DNA from: Bacteroides sp.
GTDB lineage: Bacteria; Bacteroidota; Bacteroidia; Bacteroidales; Muribaculaceae
Assembly: GCA_014802535.1 (NCBI GenBank)
Contig: JAAVCC010000014.1
Span: forward strand, 138,972-191,033
DNA length: 52,062 nucleotides
Direction of reading: 5' to 3'
Both the position numbers and the translations under genes were made by a program. The notes under the pieces were generated by a model. The model did no database searches and had not been told where the DNA came from. It saw nothing but the letters and a program-made list of their open reading frames with translations. How positions within the stretch are numbered: position 1 is the first letter of the stretch; each line of letters opens with the position of its first letter. Positions 6,926 to 15,816 of the stretch are shown here, piece after piece.

Positions 6926-9336
6926 CAGGTTTCACTCCCGCTGAAATCAAGCAGATTTTAGGATCTGATAATGATATCAGGATTGGTTTGGATAAGGTTA
7001 TAGATCGATTCCTTATTGATAGCCGAAGTCTGACAATGCCTGATCGGTCAATATTTTTTGCAATTTCGACCGATAATAACGACGGGCACCGATACATTGC
7101 CGACCTTGTGCAACGAGGTGTAAAAAACTTTGTTGTTACTGATTCTTCAATTGTTCCTGACGGAGTGAATTGCTATTGTGTTGACAACACTGTTGACGCA
7201 TTGCAAAAGCTTGCCGCTTTTCATCGACTACGTTTCAATCCCGACATGAAGGTTATTGCTGTAACCGGCAGCCGGGGTAAAACGCGAGTGAAAGAATGGG
7301 TGTCGTCGTTGTTACCCGGCTATGTTTGCCGAAGCATGCGCAGTTTCAACTCCCAAACCGGGGTTGCTTTGTCGTTGCTTGATGTTGATACTGAGGCTGA
7401 TTATGCAGTGATTGAGTCAGGAATTTCGCGCGAAGGTGAAATGACTCGTCTTGAGTCTATGTTAAATCCTGATATGGTTGTGGTTACCAACGTGACCGAC
7501 GAACATAAATCGGGCTTTGAGTCGAGAGAGCGTCAGATAGCCGAAAAGCTTGTCTTGGCAACAAATGCCGATGACGTGGTGTTTCATAAGAGTCCCGATG
7601 ACAGAGGCTTAACTAAGGCAGTTTTTGAATGTATTCAGTCGGGCAGTCTTGTTTACTGGTCAGATAATAAAGATGATGACAAGGCAAGCGTGATTGAGCT
7701 TTCCCATATTACTGAAGCAGGATTGACAACTCTGTCATACAGATACAACGGACAAGAATATAAATGTAAAACAGTTCTTTCAAACCGGCATGATATTGAC
7801 AATGCTATGACTGCGCTGACCGCGGTTCATAAGCTCGTTCACGATTTTGAGCCACCCGAAGTGCTGCCGTTTGAAGATATCACTACTCGTATTGATGTTG
7901 TCGGTGGATTGAATGGTACAATTATACTCCATGATCGGTTTGGCAATGATGTGCTTTCGCTCAAAGGAGCTCTCGATTTTGGTCGTCGTCGCATAACTGA
8001 AGGTCGCGAACTGGTCCTTATTGTGGCTGATTCGATTTTCAACAAAGACTTTGACCGCAATCAGCTTGACGATGTAGTCAAAGAATATGGAATCTCAAAG
8101 GTGATTGTTGCTCATTCCTATGCCGATTTCGCAGAAAAATACAAGGTGCGAGATTTTGCCGGAAAGATAGTTATAGTTAAGGGTGGTGCAAAAGATCGGT
8201 TTGATCGTATTGTTTCGTTGCTCGAACAAAAACAACATGAAACTTGCCTTGAAGTCAATCTTGACAATTTGATAAGTAATTTCAATTTTTTCAAAAGCAA
8301 GGTTGACCGCTCGACCGGTGTGGTTGTGATGTTGAAGGCAAACGGATATGGTTGCGGATCGCTTGAGTTGGCAAAAACGCTTCAGGCTCAGGGAGCATCG
8401 GCAATTGCGGTGGCTGTAATCGATGAAGGAATCGAACTCAGACGTGCCGGGGTCACAATGCCTGTTATTGTGCTTAATCCGCGAGCCGACAATTATGACT
8501 TGATGTTTGAGTACCGTCTCGAGCCTGAGGTGTATAGTTTTGATATACTTGAGCGTATAATTTCTAAAGCTGACGAATCGGGCGTTAAATATTTCCCTAT
8601 CCACCTGAAGATTGACACAGGCATGCATCGGCTTGGCTTTGGATATGATGATCTATCCGAGGTTTGTGACATTCTGAATAATACCGTGGCTGTGAAGGTT
8701 GCTTCAGTGTTCTCTCATCTCGCTACTGCCGATTGCTTTGATAAAGATGATTATACCGAAACCCAGTTGTCGTTGTTTGACAAGTCTGTAAAATATTTGA
8801 GAGCAAATCTTAATGATAACTTCAAGAGTCATATCCTGAATACAGCCGGAATCATGAGGTTTACCCAACATCAGCACGAGATGGTTAGGCTCGGTATCGG
8901 ATTGTACGGCTTGCCTATACTTAATGATGGTAGTGAAGCTCCATTGAAACCGGTTGCTTCATTGTTTACCACAATTATTGCGATAGCAAACCGACACTCG
9001 GGCGACACTATCGGTTACAGTCGCCGAGGTGTGGTTGAAGGTGAACGTGTCATTGCGACTTTGCCGATTGGTTATGCCGATGGTATCGACCGCCGGTTGG
9101 GCAACGGCAATATAACGTTTAGAGTCAACGGCGTTGATTGTAAAACGGTTGGGAATATCTGTATGGATTTGTGCATGATCGATGTGACAGACGCCGAAGC
9201 AAAGGTTGGCGACCGGGTAGAGATATTTGGTCAGGATGTCGATATATGTAAAATAGCCGACAGTCTGGGTACAATTCCCTACGAGATATTAACTTCGATT
9301 TCTGATCGCGTAAAACGTATTTATTATAGAGAATAA
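6922..9336 (+). CDS. MurF-Alr fusion: Mur ligase-like domain plus alanine racemase
   Basis: An 804-residue fusion. The N-terminal half is MurF-like (UDP-MurNAc-tripeptide:D-Ala-D-Ala ligase): P-loop GSRGKT at about residue 116 and a C-terminal segment near 338. The second half (from about 440) is a PLP-dependent alanine racemase with MLKANGYGCG (PLP lysine at about 471), GYSRRG (catalytic-region Tyr at about 697) and PIGYADGIDRRLGNG. Together they would supply D-Ala and add D-Ala-D-Ala to peptidoglycan precursors. I prefer the ATG at 6922, which overlaps the GSCFA stop as ATGA, over the in-frame ATG at 6883. The racemase half looks fully intact, but the ligase half deviates at core motifs: R for N in G-T/S-N-G-K-T, and DRFGNDVLSL where families have DSYNxxxxS. 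Its ligase activity is uncertain. Confidence 0.9.
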   Translation: MTGFTPAEIKQILGSDNDIRIGLDKVIDRFLIDSRSLTMPDRSIFFAISTDNNDGHRYIADLVQRGVKNFVVTDSSIVPDGVNCYCVDNTVDALQKLAAFHRLRFNPDMKVIAVTGSRGKTRVKEWVSSLLPGYVCRSMRSFNSQTGVALSLLDVDTEADYAVIESGISREGEMTRLESMLNPDMVVVTNVTDEHKSGFESRERQIAEKLVLATNADDVVFHKSPDDRGLTKAVFECIQSGSLVYWSDNKDDDKASVIELSHITEAGLTTLSYRYNGQEYKCKTVLSNRHDIDNAMTALTAVHKLVHDFEPPEVLPFEDITTRIDVVGGLNGTIILHDRFGNDVLSLKGALDFGRRRITEGRELVLIVADSIFNKDFDRNQLDDVVKEYGISKVIVAHSYADFAEKYKVRDFAGKIVIVKGGAKDRFDRIVSLLEQKQHETCLEVNLDNLISNFNFFKSKVDRSTGVVVMLKANGYGCGSLELAKTLQAQGASAIAVAVIDEGIELRRAGVTMPVIVLNPRADNYDLMFEYRLEPEVYSFDILERIISKADESGVKYFPIHLKIDTGMHRLGFGYDDLSEVCDILNNTVAVKVASVFSHLATADCFDKDDYTETQLSLFDKSVKYLRANLNDNFKSHILNTAGIMRFTQHQHEMVRLGIGLYGLPILNDGSEAPLKPVASLFTTIIAIANRHSGDTIGYSRRGVVEGERVIATLPIGYADGIDRRLGNGNITFRVNGVDCKTVGNICMDLCMIDVTDAEAKVGDRVEIFGQDVDICKIADSLGTIPYEILTSISDRVKRIYYRE

Positions 9337-10574
9337 TGAAGTCAGAGAAACAGATGATTAACACTAAATCAATCAGGATAGAAGATTTTGACTATCCGTT
9401 ACCCGATGAACGTATCGCACGCTATCCGCTCGACGATCGTGAGTCATGCCGTTTGTTGGTGAGAGATAAATCGGGAGCGATTTCTGATCACTATTTCAGA
9501 GATATTGTCGAATTATTACCAAAAAATTCGATGCTTGTCTATAATAATACACGCGTTATAAATGCTCGTCTTCGTTTTAGAAAAGGAGAAAATCACGATG
9601 GCGCGGTTATTGAAATATTTTGTCTTGATCCGGTCGAGCCTGCCGATTATGCTTGCAATTTTGCTGCAAATAATCATTGCTCATGGACCTGCTTTGTCGG
9701 CAATTCAAAGCGATGGAAAGACGGTGACCTGTCAATGATAACCCTAATTGGTGATGAAAACGTTACACTCCGGGCAAAACGTCTTAATAAAGGCGATAAC
9801 AGCTCGATTGTTGAATTTTCATGGGATAATCAGCGGGTGACATTCTCTGAGATAATCAAAGAAGTTGGCGAAATCCCAATTCCTCCATATTTGAACCGTT
9901 CAACTGAAAAAAGTGACTTGACCGACTACCAGACGGTATATTCACGTATAGACGGATCGGTGGCGGCTCCGACTGCCGGACTCCATTTTACCGACCGATT
10001 GCTCGAAAAAATCAGTGAGTCGGGAATCGAACGTCGGGAGTTGACTCTTCATGTCGGTGCCGGCACTTTTCAGCCTGTCAAGAGCGAGGATATTGGAGAC
10101 CATCAGATGCATGATGAGTTTATTGCCGTAAGCCGAAGCCTTATAGAAGAATTGGCGGTGACCGACCGCGAGGTAGTCGCTGTCGGAACAACGTCGGTGC
10201 GCACGCTTGAAAGCTTGTATCAAATCGGCTGTCTGATATCTGAGGGTAAATTTGATGGTGATGTGCCTCAGTGGTATGCCTATGAGCCGACTCATCCCAA
10301 GTTATCCCGTAAAGAATCTTTAGCCATTGTTTCGCGTTATATGTCTGAGAAGAAAATTGAAACACTCACGGCATCAACCCGAATAATCATTGCACCCGGT
10401 TATGATTATAAAGTAGTTGACGGTATGATAACCAATTTTCATCAACCAAAATCTACACTGCTGTTGTTAGTGTCAGCTTTTATCGGAGACGATTGGCTCA
10501 AAATGTATAAATATGCGTTGGAAAACGATTTCAGATTTTTGAGCTATGGCGATGCCAATCTCTTGATGAGATAG
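9336..10574 (+). CDS. queA: S-adenosylmethionine:tRNA ribosyltransferase-isomerase QueA
   Basis: A cytoplasmic enzyme of queuosine synthesis. It transfers and isomerises the ribose of S-adenosylmethionine onto 7-aminomethyl-7-deazaguanine at the wobble position of tRNA, giving epoxyqueuosine. Family landmarks are DFDYPLPDERIARYPL (about residues 13-28), the early NNTRVINARL, VAAPTAGLHFT (about 208-218), LHVGAGTFQPV, DHQMHDE, and the C-terminal TNFHQPKSTLLLLVSAF. At 412 residues it is longer than the approximately 350 of typical QueA, mainly through an insertion around residues 85-150. The start shares one base with the murF-alr stop (TAATG at 9334-9338), so it is co-transcribed. ATG 9354 is an alternative start. 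Confidence 0.93.
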   Translation: MKSEKQMINTKSIRIEDFDYPLPDERIARYPLDDRESCRLLVRDKSGAISDHYFRDIVELLPKNSMLVYNNTRVINARLRFRKGENHDGAVIEIFCLDPVEPADYACNFAANNHCSWTCFVGNSKRWKDGDLSMITLIGDENVTLRAKRLNKGDNSSIVEFSWDNQRVTFSEIIKEVGEIPIPPYLNRSTEKSDLTDYQTVYSRIDGSVAAPTAGLHFTDRLLEKISESGIERRELTLHVGAGTFQPVKSEDIGDHQMHDEFIAVSRSLIEELAVTDREVVAVGTTSVRTLESLYQIGCLISEGKFDGDVPQWYAYEPTHPKLSRKESLAIVSRYMSEKKIETLTASTRIIIAPGYDYKVVDGMITNFHQPKSTLLLLVSAFIGDDWLKMYKYALENDFRFLSYGDANLLMR

Positions 10575-10583
10575 CCAACTTTT

Positions 10584-10658
10584 ATCCGGTTTATTTGTTT
10601 TTATTTTAAAGATAGCCCCTCCGATATGTTGGGGGATGTGAAAACAATTAAACCGGAT
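10584..10658 (+). promoter_or_regulatory. Nested inverted repeat in the leader of the Pro-rich lipoprotein gene
   Basis: ATCCGGTTTA (10584-10593) is perfectly complementary to TAAACCGGAT (10649-10658). Between them is a smaller CCCC...GGGG hairpin (about 10616-10634). The outer arm ends 5 bases before the ATG at 10664. The structure could act as a queA 3' end or as a translational switch over the lipoprotein start; the region has no U-tract. Confidence 0.5.
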
Positions 10659-10663
10659 AGAAA

Positions 10664-11053
10664 ATGAAAAAGTCAAATTTAATATTAGGTGTTTCGGCTG
10701 CTTTATTGGCTGTAACAGCTACTTCGTGTATGGGTGCTATGCTTGATATTTCAGACGGACCGTATGACTATGTTTCGGGTCCAGTCTTCGCCCCTGATCC
10801 GATTTATGCACCGGGTCCGGTATTTGGCCCGGCTCCGATTGGTCCGTTATACAGTCCGTTACCGCCGTCGCGTCCTGTCTTTTATCCCGGTCCCGGTCCG
10901 GCAATGCGTCCGTCACGCCCTGTTGTCGTTCCTAATCGTCCGGTGACTCTCCCTGATAATGTACCCGTATATACTAATGGCGGAATTAATGGGAATCGAG
11001 GCGAAAACCATACGTCAAACGGACAGCGACCCGGAGCAAATACACGCAGGTAA
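10664..11053 (+). CDS. Small Pro/Gly-rich lipoprotein
   Basis: A 129-residue predicted lipoprotein with signal MKKSNLILGVSAALLAVTAT, lipobox TSC and acylated Cys22. The mature part is low-complexity: repeated short PVFxP, DPIYAPGP and GPAPIGP blocks (about residues 40-85), then Arg/Pro/Val blocks (SRPVV, NRPVT). An Asn/Gly-rich, basic C-terminus follows. No enzymatic motif is visible. Such proteins can span or decorate the envelope, but the role is unknown. It lies 90 bases after queA behind a structured leader and upstream of a methyltransferase. Confidence 0.7.
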   Translation: MKKSNLILGVSAALLAVTATSCMGAMLDISDGPYDYVSGPVFAPDPIYAPGPVFGPAPIGPLYSPLPPSRPVFYPGPGPAMRPSRPVVVPNRPVTLPDNVPVYTNGGINGNRGENHTSNGQRPGANTRR

Positions 11054-11105
11054 AAATATTTTTGTAAATTTGCAGACTGAAACTTAACCTGAGAATCACT
11101 CTGCA

Positions 11106-11642
11106 ATGAAAAAGAAAACAATTTGGGATTTGAACCGTGATACGGTCGAACAGTACAAGGCAAAAGCGAAAAATCCGATTGCTGTTGTACTTGACAATGT
11201 GCGCAGTCTCAACAATATAGGTTCGATATTCCGTACCTCTGACGGCTTTGGTATCGCGAAAATATGTTTGTGTGGCATCACGGCTACTCCGCCATCTCCC
11301 GAAATTCATAAAACCGCGTTGGGTGCAGAAGATTCGGTTGAATGGGAATATTTTGACACGACCGACAAGGCTTTGATTGCTTTACGAGCCGAAGGATACA
11401 TGATCTGTTGTCTTGAACAGGCTGTCGATAGTGTCGCATTGCAAGATTTCAAGGTTGAACTGGGTAAAAAATACGCAATTGTTGCCGGACACGAAGTAAA
11501 CGGAGTGGATCAGGCTATAGTTGACAGTTCTGATATTTGTATAGAGATACCTCAGGTCGGTACAAAACATTCATTGAATGTGTCAGTATCGACCGGTATT
11601 GCTTTATGGCATCTTTTTCAACAGATGATCAGCGAAAAGTAA
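11106..11642 (+). CDS. SpoU/TrmH-family RNA 2'-O-methyltransferase
   Basis: A 178-residue SPOUT-superfamily methyltransferase. It would use S-adenosylmethionine to 2'-O-methylate a ribose in tRNA or rRNA. Motif 1 is LDNVRSLNNIGSIFRTSD (about residues 30-47), motif 2 VAGHEVNGV (about 130-138), and motif 3 IPQVGTKHSLNVSVSTGIAL (about 149-168), which forms the trefoil-knot cofactor site. There is no N-terminal RNA-binding extension as in RlmB, so it is closest to minimal TrmH/TrmL-like forms; the target nucleotide is unknown. A TAAATTTG element (11065-11072) lies 33 bases before the ATG. The 3' end overlaps the convergent gtrA-like gene by 14 bases. Confidence 0.88.
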   Translation: MKKKTIWDLNRDTVEQYKAKAKNPIAVVLDNVRSLNNIGSIFRTSDGFGIAKICLCGITATPPSPEIHKTALGAEDSVEWEYFDTTDKALIALRAEGYMICCLEQAVDSVALQDFKVELGKKYAIVAGHEVNGVDQAIVDSSDICIEIPQVGTKHSLNVSVSTGIALWHLFQQMISEK

Positions 11643-12057
11643 CTTGCCGATTGTAAATGAAATTGGCAATCGTATAGACTCCCATACCAACAATTGTGGC
11701 TATGCCATATCCGCTGAACGTCATTGGTCCGATTTCCCATTGCATCGTTCCGTATGACGTGTGCTCGGTAATCGACCATACGATTAAGAATTGTAGCCCG
11801 TAACAAATCAAAAATCCGGCAGCAAACCTGTATATTTGCTTGATACTGTCGTCTTTTGCTTTAAACACCCAATTCTTGTTCCAGATAAACGAGTTGATCA
11901 GTCCGGCAATGTAGCCGAGTGCATTTGATATATATTCGTTGATACCTATAATCGATTTACATAGAAAAATCACGATTAAGGTCACCAGCGTGTTTAAAAC
12001 TCCGACGGCTGCATATTTTGTGAATTGAATAATATGGGCTTTCCTGATTTTTTTCAT
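11629..12057 (-). CDS. GtrA-family membrane protein
   Basis: A 142-residue protein with four predicted membrane helices, typical of GtrA/DPMS-type proteins. These are thought to help translocate polyprenyl-linked sugars for cell-surface glycosylation. The features are FTKYAAVGVLNTLVTLIV (helix 1), NALGYIAGLINSFIWNKNWVF (helix 2; the F-W-N-K-x-W-V-F pattern is a family hallmark), two more helices, and the ending FIYNRQVTFR. It starts 2 bases after the TRIC-like gene, so the two are likely co-transcribed. It converges on the methyltransferase with a 14-base overlap. No glycosyltransferase is adjacent, so its sugar pathway is unknown. Confidence 0.85.
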   Translation of the reverse strand: MKKIRKAHIIQFTKYAAVGVLNTLVTLIVIFLCKSIIGINEYISNALGYIAGLINSFIWNKNWVFKAKDDSIKQIYRFAAGFLICYGLQFLIVWSITEHTSYGTMQWEIGPMTFSGYGIATIVGMGVYTIANFIYNRQVTFR

Positions 12058-12059
12058 GG

Positions 12060-12692
12060 TTAATAGTCTTGACCTGAACGATGGTCATATCGCAACACGG
12101 GGAGCGCCCATTTGTAGTGTAAAGCACAAAAACGGAGCGCAATAACTGTAATGCCACAGACACTTTGCTGGACAACGGCATTGAATCCGAGCAACATACA
12201 TATCCAATAAAGTATTCCGCCGGCAATACATGCTGTAGCATATATGTCTTTGCGGAAGAACAACGGCTCTTCATTGATGAGGATGTCGCGTAATACACCT
12301 CCAAACGAGCCCGTTATCATACCCATTGCAATCGCAACCCACATCGGATAACCTACTGCAAGAGTTTTTTGAATTCCGATTACAACAAACAGTGCCAGAC
12401 CAACGGCGTCAAACAAAAAGAGCGTTTGGTTAAATCTTACCAGTGTACGTCTGAAAATAACCACTACTGCAAATGAGAGTGCCGTTACCAAGAGGTAGAG
12501 GGGGGTACTCATCCAAAATACAGGAATATCAAGCAGAACGTCTCGTAGTGTTCCGCCTCCAATCGCTGTTACAAGTCCGATTGTGTATGCACCAAACCAG
12601 TCAAATTCTTTTGCTGCCGCCAATCTGATACCTGATATTGCAAAGGCAATCGTACCGATAACTTCTATAATAAATAGAAATAGAGAATCCAT
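12060..12692 (-). CDS. TRIC/UPF0126-family cation channel protein
   Basis: A 210-residue integral membrane protein with seven predicted helices in two homologous halves. Each half holds the family glycine motif: TAIGGGTLRDVLL (about residues 42-54) and ITGSFGGVLRDILI (about 126-139). Prokaryotic relatives of trimeric intracellular cation channels form K+-permeable trimers. It is followed after 2 bases by the gtrA-like gene and preceded, 48 bases upstream, by nth. The physiological role in Bacteroidales is not known. Confidence 0.9.
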   Translation of the reverse strand: MDSLFLFIIEVIGTIAFAISGIRLAAAKEFDWFGAYTIGLVTAIGGGTLRDVLLDIPVFWMSTPLYLLVTALSFAVVVIFRRTLVRFNQTLFLFDAVGLALFVVIGIQKTLAVGYPMWVAIAMGMITGSFGGVLRDILINEEPLFFRKDIYATACIAGGILYWICMLLGFNAVVQQSVCGITVIALRFCALHYKWALPVLRYDHRSGQDY

Positions 12693-12740
12693 TATGATAA
12701 AGAGGTCTGTTCTGAATTGGAGTGATTGAGTTTCGGGAAA

Positions 12741-13385
12741 TTACTTGTCTGTATTTTTGTTGTAGAAACGACAAACCTGACGTAATCCACATTCAAGACA
12801 GTCCGGTCGTCGGGCTTTGCATGTATATCGTCCGTGAAGAATGAGCCAATGGTGAGCTTTTGGAACAAGTTCAGCCGGAATATATTTCATCAATTCACGT
12901 TCGGTTTGAAGTGGATTGCGGCTGTTTGTGGTGAGCCCGATGCGTTCGCTGACGCGGAAAACATGAGTATCGACTGCCATAGCCGCCTTGTTAAAGACAA
13001 CAGAAAGGATAACATTGGCGGTTTTTCGTCCGACCCCCGGTATTGTTAACAACTCGTCCATCGTGTCGGGCACTTGACCGTCAAAACGATCGACAAGAGC
13101 ACGCGCCATCCCGACAAGCGATTTTGCCTTGTTGTTTGGATATGAAACCGATTTTATAAATTCAAAAACGGCTTCGGGAGTCGATGCGGCAAGAGCTTCG
13201 GGAGTCGGAAATGCCTCAAACAATGCCGGCGTAATCATGTTGATACGCTTGTCGGTGCATTGTGCCGACAGAATGACCGCTACCAAAAGTTGATAGGGCG
13301 AGTCATAGTGAAGCTCGGTTTTTGCATCGGGTATCGCTTCGGCAAGATATTTGAGCGTGAAGTCGTAACGTTCTTTTTTGGTCAT
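12741..13385 (-). CDS. nth: Endonuclease III (DNA glycosylase/AP lyase)
   Basis: A 214-residue base-excision-repair enzyme removing oxidised pyrimidines and cleaving abasic sites. The helix-hairpin-helix is LLTIPGVGRKTANVIL with catalytic Lys in GRKT. The catalytic Asp is in MAVDTHVFRVSERIGL, about 18 residues later. The C-terminal [4Fe-4S] cysteines are complete with spacing C-x6-C-x2-C-x5-C (CKARRPDCLECGLRQVC). I set the start at ATG 13385 (MTKKERYDFTLKYLAEAIP); an upstream in-frame extension runs through the pheS end and is not family-like. It lies 31 bases after pheS in the same direction, so probably in the same operon. Confidence 0.95.
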   Translation of the reverse strand: MTKKERYDFTLKYLAEAIPDAKTELHYDSPYQLLVAVILSAQCTDKRINMITPALFEAFPTPEALAASTPEAVFEFIKSVSYPNNKAKSLVGMARALVDRFDGQVPDTMDELLTIPGVGRKTANVILSVVFNKAAMAVDTHVFRVSERIGLTTNSRNPLQTERELMKYIPAELVPKAHHWLILHGRYTCKARRPDCLECGLRQVCRFYNKNTDK

Positions 13386-13416
13386 TGATGACTTTGGACG
13401 TTTTATTATGTCAATT

Positions 13417-14436
13417 TTAGTGTGCCGACTTGAATTCGTCAAGGAAACGAACGTCGTTTTCAGAGAAGAGACGGAGGTCGTTAACCTGATATTTGAGGTT
13501 GGTAATACGTTCGATACCCATACCGAGTGCAAATCCCGAATAGACTTTGCTGTCTATACCGCAGGCATCAAGCACGTTGGGGTCAACCATGCCGCATCCG
13601 AGAATTTCAACCCAGCCGGTGTGTTTGCAGAACGAACATCCTTTACCGCCACACAGGTTACATGAAATATCCATTTCGGCTGATGGCTCGGTGAAGGGGA
13701 AATAGCTCGGACGAAGTCTGATTTTAGTTTCTGAACCAAACATTTCGCGTGCAAAATATAGAAGGGTTTGTTTTAGATCGGCAAACGATACGTTTTTATC
13801 AACATAGAGAGCTTCAACTTGGTGGAAGAAGCAGTGGGCACGAGCCGAAATAGCTTCGTTACGATAAACACGTCCGGGGCAGATTATACGGATCGGTGGC
13901 TCGGAGTTTACCATTGTGCGAGATTGTACTGAAGATGTGTGAGTTCGCAACAACACGTCGGGATTACGCTGAATAAAGAACGTATCCTGCATATCGCGGG
14001 CGGGATGATCGGCAGCAAAGTTGAGTGCCGAGAATACATGCCAGTCATCTTCTATTTCCGGTCCTTCGGCGATAGTGAAACCGAGACGACGGAAAATATC
14101 GATGATTTCTTCACGCACGAGTGATAGCGGATGTCGTGTCCCGAGTTTTACAGGGGTTGCAGTTCGAGTGAGATCTATGCCGATAGCGGTGTCTTCTGCC
14201 ATCTCAACACTGTCGCGCAACGATTGGATTTTCTCTGTTGCGAAGTCTTTCAGCTTGTTAAGAGAACTTCCGAACTCTTTTTTCTGTTCAACACTCAGGT
14301 CTCTGAAATCATTGAAAAGGGCTGAAACAAGACCTTTTTTACTGAGGTATTTAATGCGTAGAGCTTCTACTTCTGCCGCTGTTGAGGCGTGAAGGTTCTC
14401 TATCTCGCTTGTTAATTGTTGAATTTTCTCTTGCAT
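13417..14436 (-). CDS. pheS: Phenylalanyl-tRNA synthetase alpha subunit
   Basis: A 339-residue class II synthetase subunit charging tRNA-Phe with PheT, which is not in this window. An N-terminal coiled coil (about 1-85) contacts tRNA. The catalytic core has motif 2 in PGRVYRNEAISARAHCFFHQ (about 200-219), FFHQVE, the FTEPSAEMDISC segment, and motif 3 GFALGMGIERITNLKY near the C-terminus. The CNLCGGKGCSFCKHTGW segment is a common Bacteroidetes feature. ATG 14436 gives the usual length; an upstream TTG at 14457 is less likely. A minus-strand TAATTTTG at 14462-14469 may be its -7 element. It is divergent from tilS, with an 81-base gap. Confidence 0.96.
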   Translation of the reverse strand: MQEKIQQLTSEIENLHASTAAEVEALRIKYLSKKGLVSALFNDFRDLSVEQKKEFGSSLNKLKDFATEKIQSLRDSVEMAEDTAIGIDLTRTATPVKLGTRHPLSLVREEIIDIFRRLGFTIAEGPEIEDDWHVFSALNFAADHPARDMQDTFFIQRNPDVLLRTHTSSVQSRTMVNSEPPIRIICPGRVYRNEAISARAHCFFHQVEALYVDKNVSFADLKQTLLYFAREMFGSETKIRLRPSYFPFTEPSAEMDISCNLCGGKGCSFCKHTGWVEILGCGMVDPNVLDACGIDSKVYSGFALGMGIERITNLKYQVNDLRLFSENDVRFLDEFKSAH

Positions 14437-14517
14437 TATTTGATAATCTGTTGTCAAGGTGCAAAATTACAAAATTTCTATGTACTTTTGCATTATCATA
14501 TTCTATTTTTTATTGCA

Positions 14518-15816
14518 ATGAAGAGTAATTTCCTTAAAAAAGTTGAGGCTACTATAAAAAAATATGACCTTTTAAGCCGTGAAGCCGGTCAGGTAGTCGT
14601 TGCACTGAGTGGCGGTCCCGACTCGGTTGCTCTTCTTGATTCGCTTGTCGGTCTTGGATATGATGTTGTTGCCGCTCATTGCAATTTTAATCTGAGAGGT
14701 GAGGAGAGTCTGCGCGATGAATCGTTTGTAAGGACGTTATGTGAAGATAGAAATATCAGGTTGGATACAATCTCTTTTGATGTTGATGCCCGGCGTCGGT
14801 TGACCGGTGAATCGGTCGAAATGGCGTGCCGCGAGCTGAGATATGAGTGGTTTGACAAGCTTGTAAAAAAATATGATGCTCAGGCTTTGGCTACAGGGCA
14901 CCATCGCGATGACAATATCGAGACGTTGATACTTAATCTGTTACGTTCAACCGGTTTGCGTGGAGTTTCAGGTATTAATCCTAAGGGCGACCGAAGGGTG
15001 AGTCCGCTGATTGAATGTTCCCGCGGTGAAATTATGAACTATTTGGCAATGAGACGTTTGGGATATGTAGTAGATCATACAAATAATGAGAACGAATATC
15101 GTCGCAATAAAGTACGAAATGTAATCATTCCGGCGATTGTTTCGCAGTTCCCTGACGGGTGTGATCGTCTGGCAGCTTCAATTGCCAATTTGTCAGATGA
15201 TTTAAGTCTGTTTGAAGAGGCTGTCAACGAATGGAAGAACAGGTACTTGTCAAGCGAGAACACAATTAATATTGATGAGTTGAAAGAAACTCACAATGCA
15301 CCGGCATCGTTGCTGTTCAGACTGATTGAACCGTTTGGATTTAATCGTGATCAGGCTGAGTCAATCATCGATGGTGAAACGTCGGGCGCGAGATTCAGAT
15401 CACAAGAGTATGAAATTGTCGTTTCGCGAGGCATATTGAGAATTTCTCGTCTGAATGAATCTGCGTCACCTAATAATCTTAAAATGACGATAATCGACAT
15501 CGCCGAGTTTAAGCCGTTGGATAATGCCGCTGTAGCTACTTTTGATGCTGCCATTCTTGAAGGTAATCCTTGTTGGGAAGTAAGGGCGTGGCAACAGGGC
15601 GACCGCATAAAGCCGTTTGGTATGAACGGACGCTCAAAAAAACTCAGTGATATTTTTAATGATGCTAAAGTCGACGACCGAGTCAAACGAAGTCAGATTG
15701 TTGTGACGCGTGACAGCGAAATCGTTTGGGTTGCCGGTTTTAGACAATGCAATCTGTTTCGCATCGATGAAAACACACAACGGGTTGTTGTCCTTTCGCT
15801 TACCGACGGCGAATGA
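14518..15816 (+). CDS. tilS: tRNA(Ile)-lysidine synthase
   Basis: A 432-residue enzyme that ligates lysine to C34 of tRNA-Ile(CAU), using ATP, so that it reads AUA. The PP-loop is VVVALSGGPDSVALLDSL (about residues 24-41). It is followed by AAHCNFNLRGEES, the GHHRDDNIETLILNLLRSTGLRGVSGI stretch and RRNKVRNVIIP. The C-terminal domain has the QQGDRIKPFG motif. The ATG at 14518 is family-like; the frame is open further upstream to a start overlapping pheS, which I reject. A TACTTTTG element (14483-14490) lies 27 bases upstream. Its 3' end overlaps the convergent MTHFS gene by 17 bases. Confidence 0.94.
   Translation: MKSNFLKKVEATIKKYDLLSREAGQVVVALSGGPDSVALLDSLVGLGYDVVAAHCNFNLRGEESLRDESFVRTLCEDRNIRLDTISFDVDARRRLTGESVEMACRELRYEWFDKLVKKYDAQALATGHHRDDNIETLILNLLRSTGLRGVSGINPKGDRRVSPLIECSRGEIMNYLAMRRLGYVVDHTNNENEYRRNKVRNVIIPAIVSQFPDGCDRLAASIANLSDDLSLFEEAVNEWKNRYLSSENTINIDELKETHNAPASLLFRLIEPFGFNRDQAESIIDGETSGARFRSQEYEIVVSRGILRISRLNESASPNNLKMTIIDIAEFKPLDNAAVATFDAAILEGNPCWEVRAWQQGDRIKPFGMNGRSKKLSDIFNDAKVDDRVKRSQIVVTRDSEIVWVAGFRQCNLFRIDENTQRVVVLSLTDGE

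Noticed and set aside
8095-8628. Minus-strand frame of 177 codons inside murF-alr
   Set aside because: It overlaps the well-supported linker and racemase region and has no recognisable motif.
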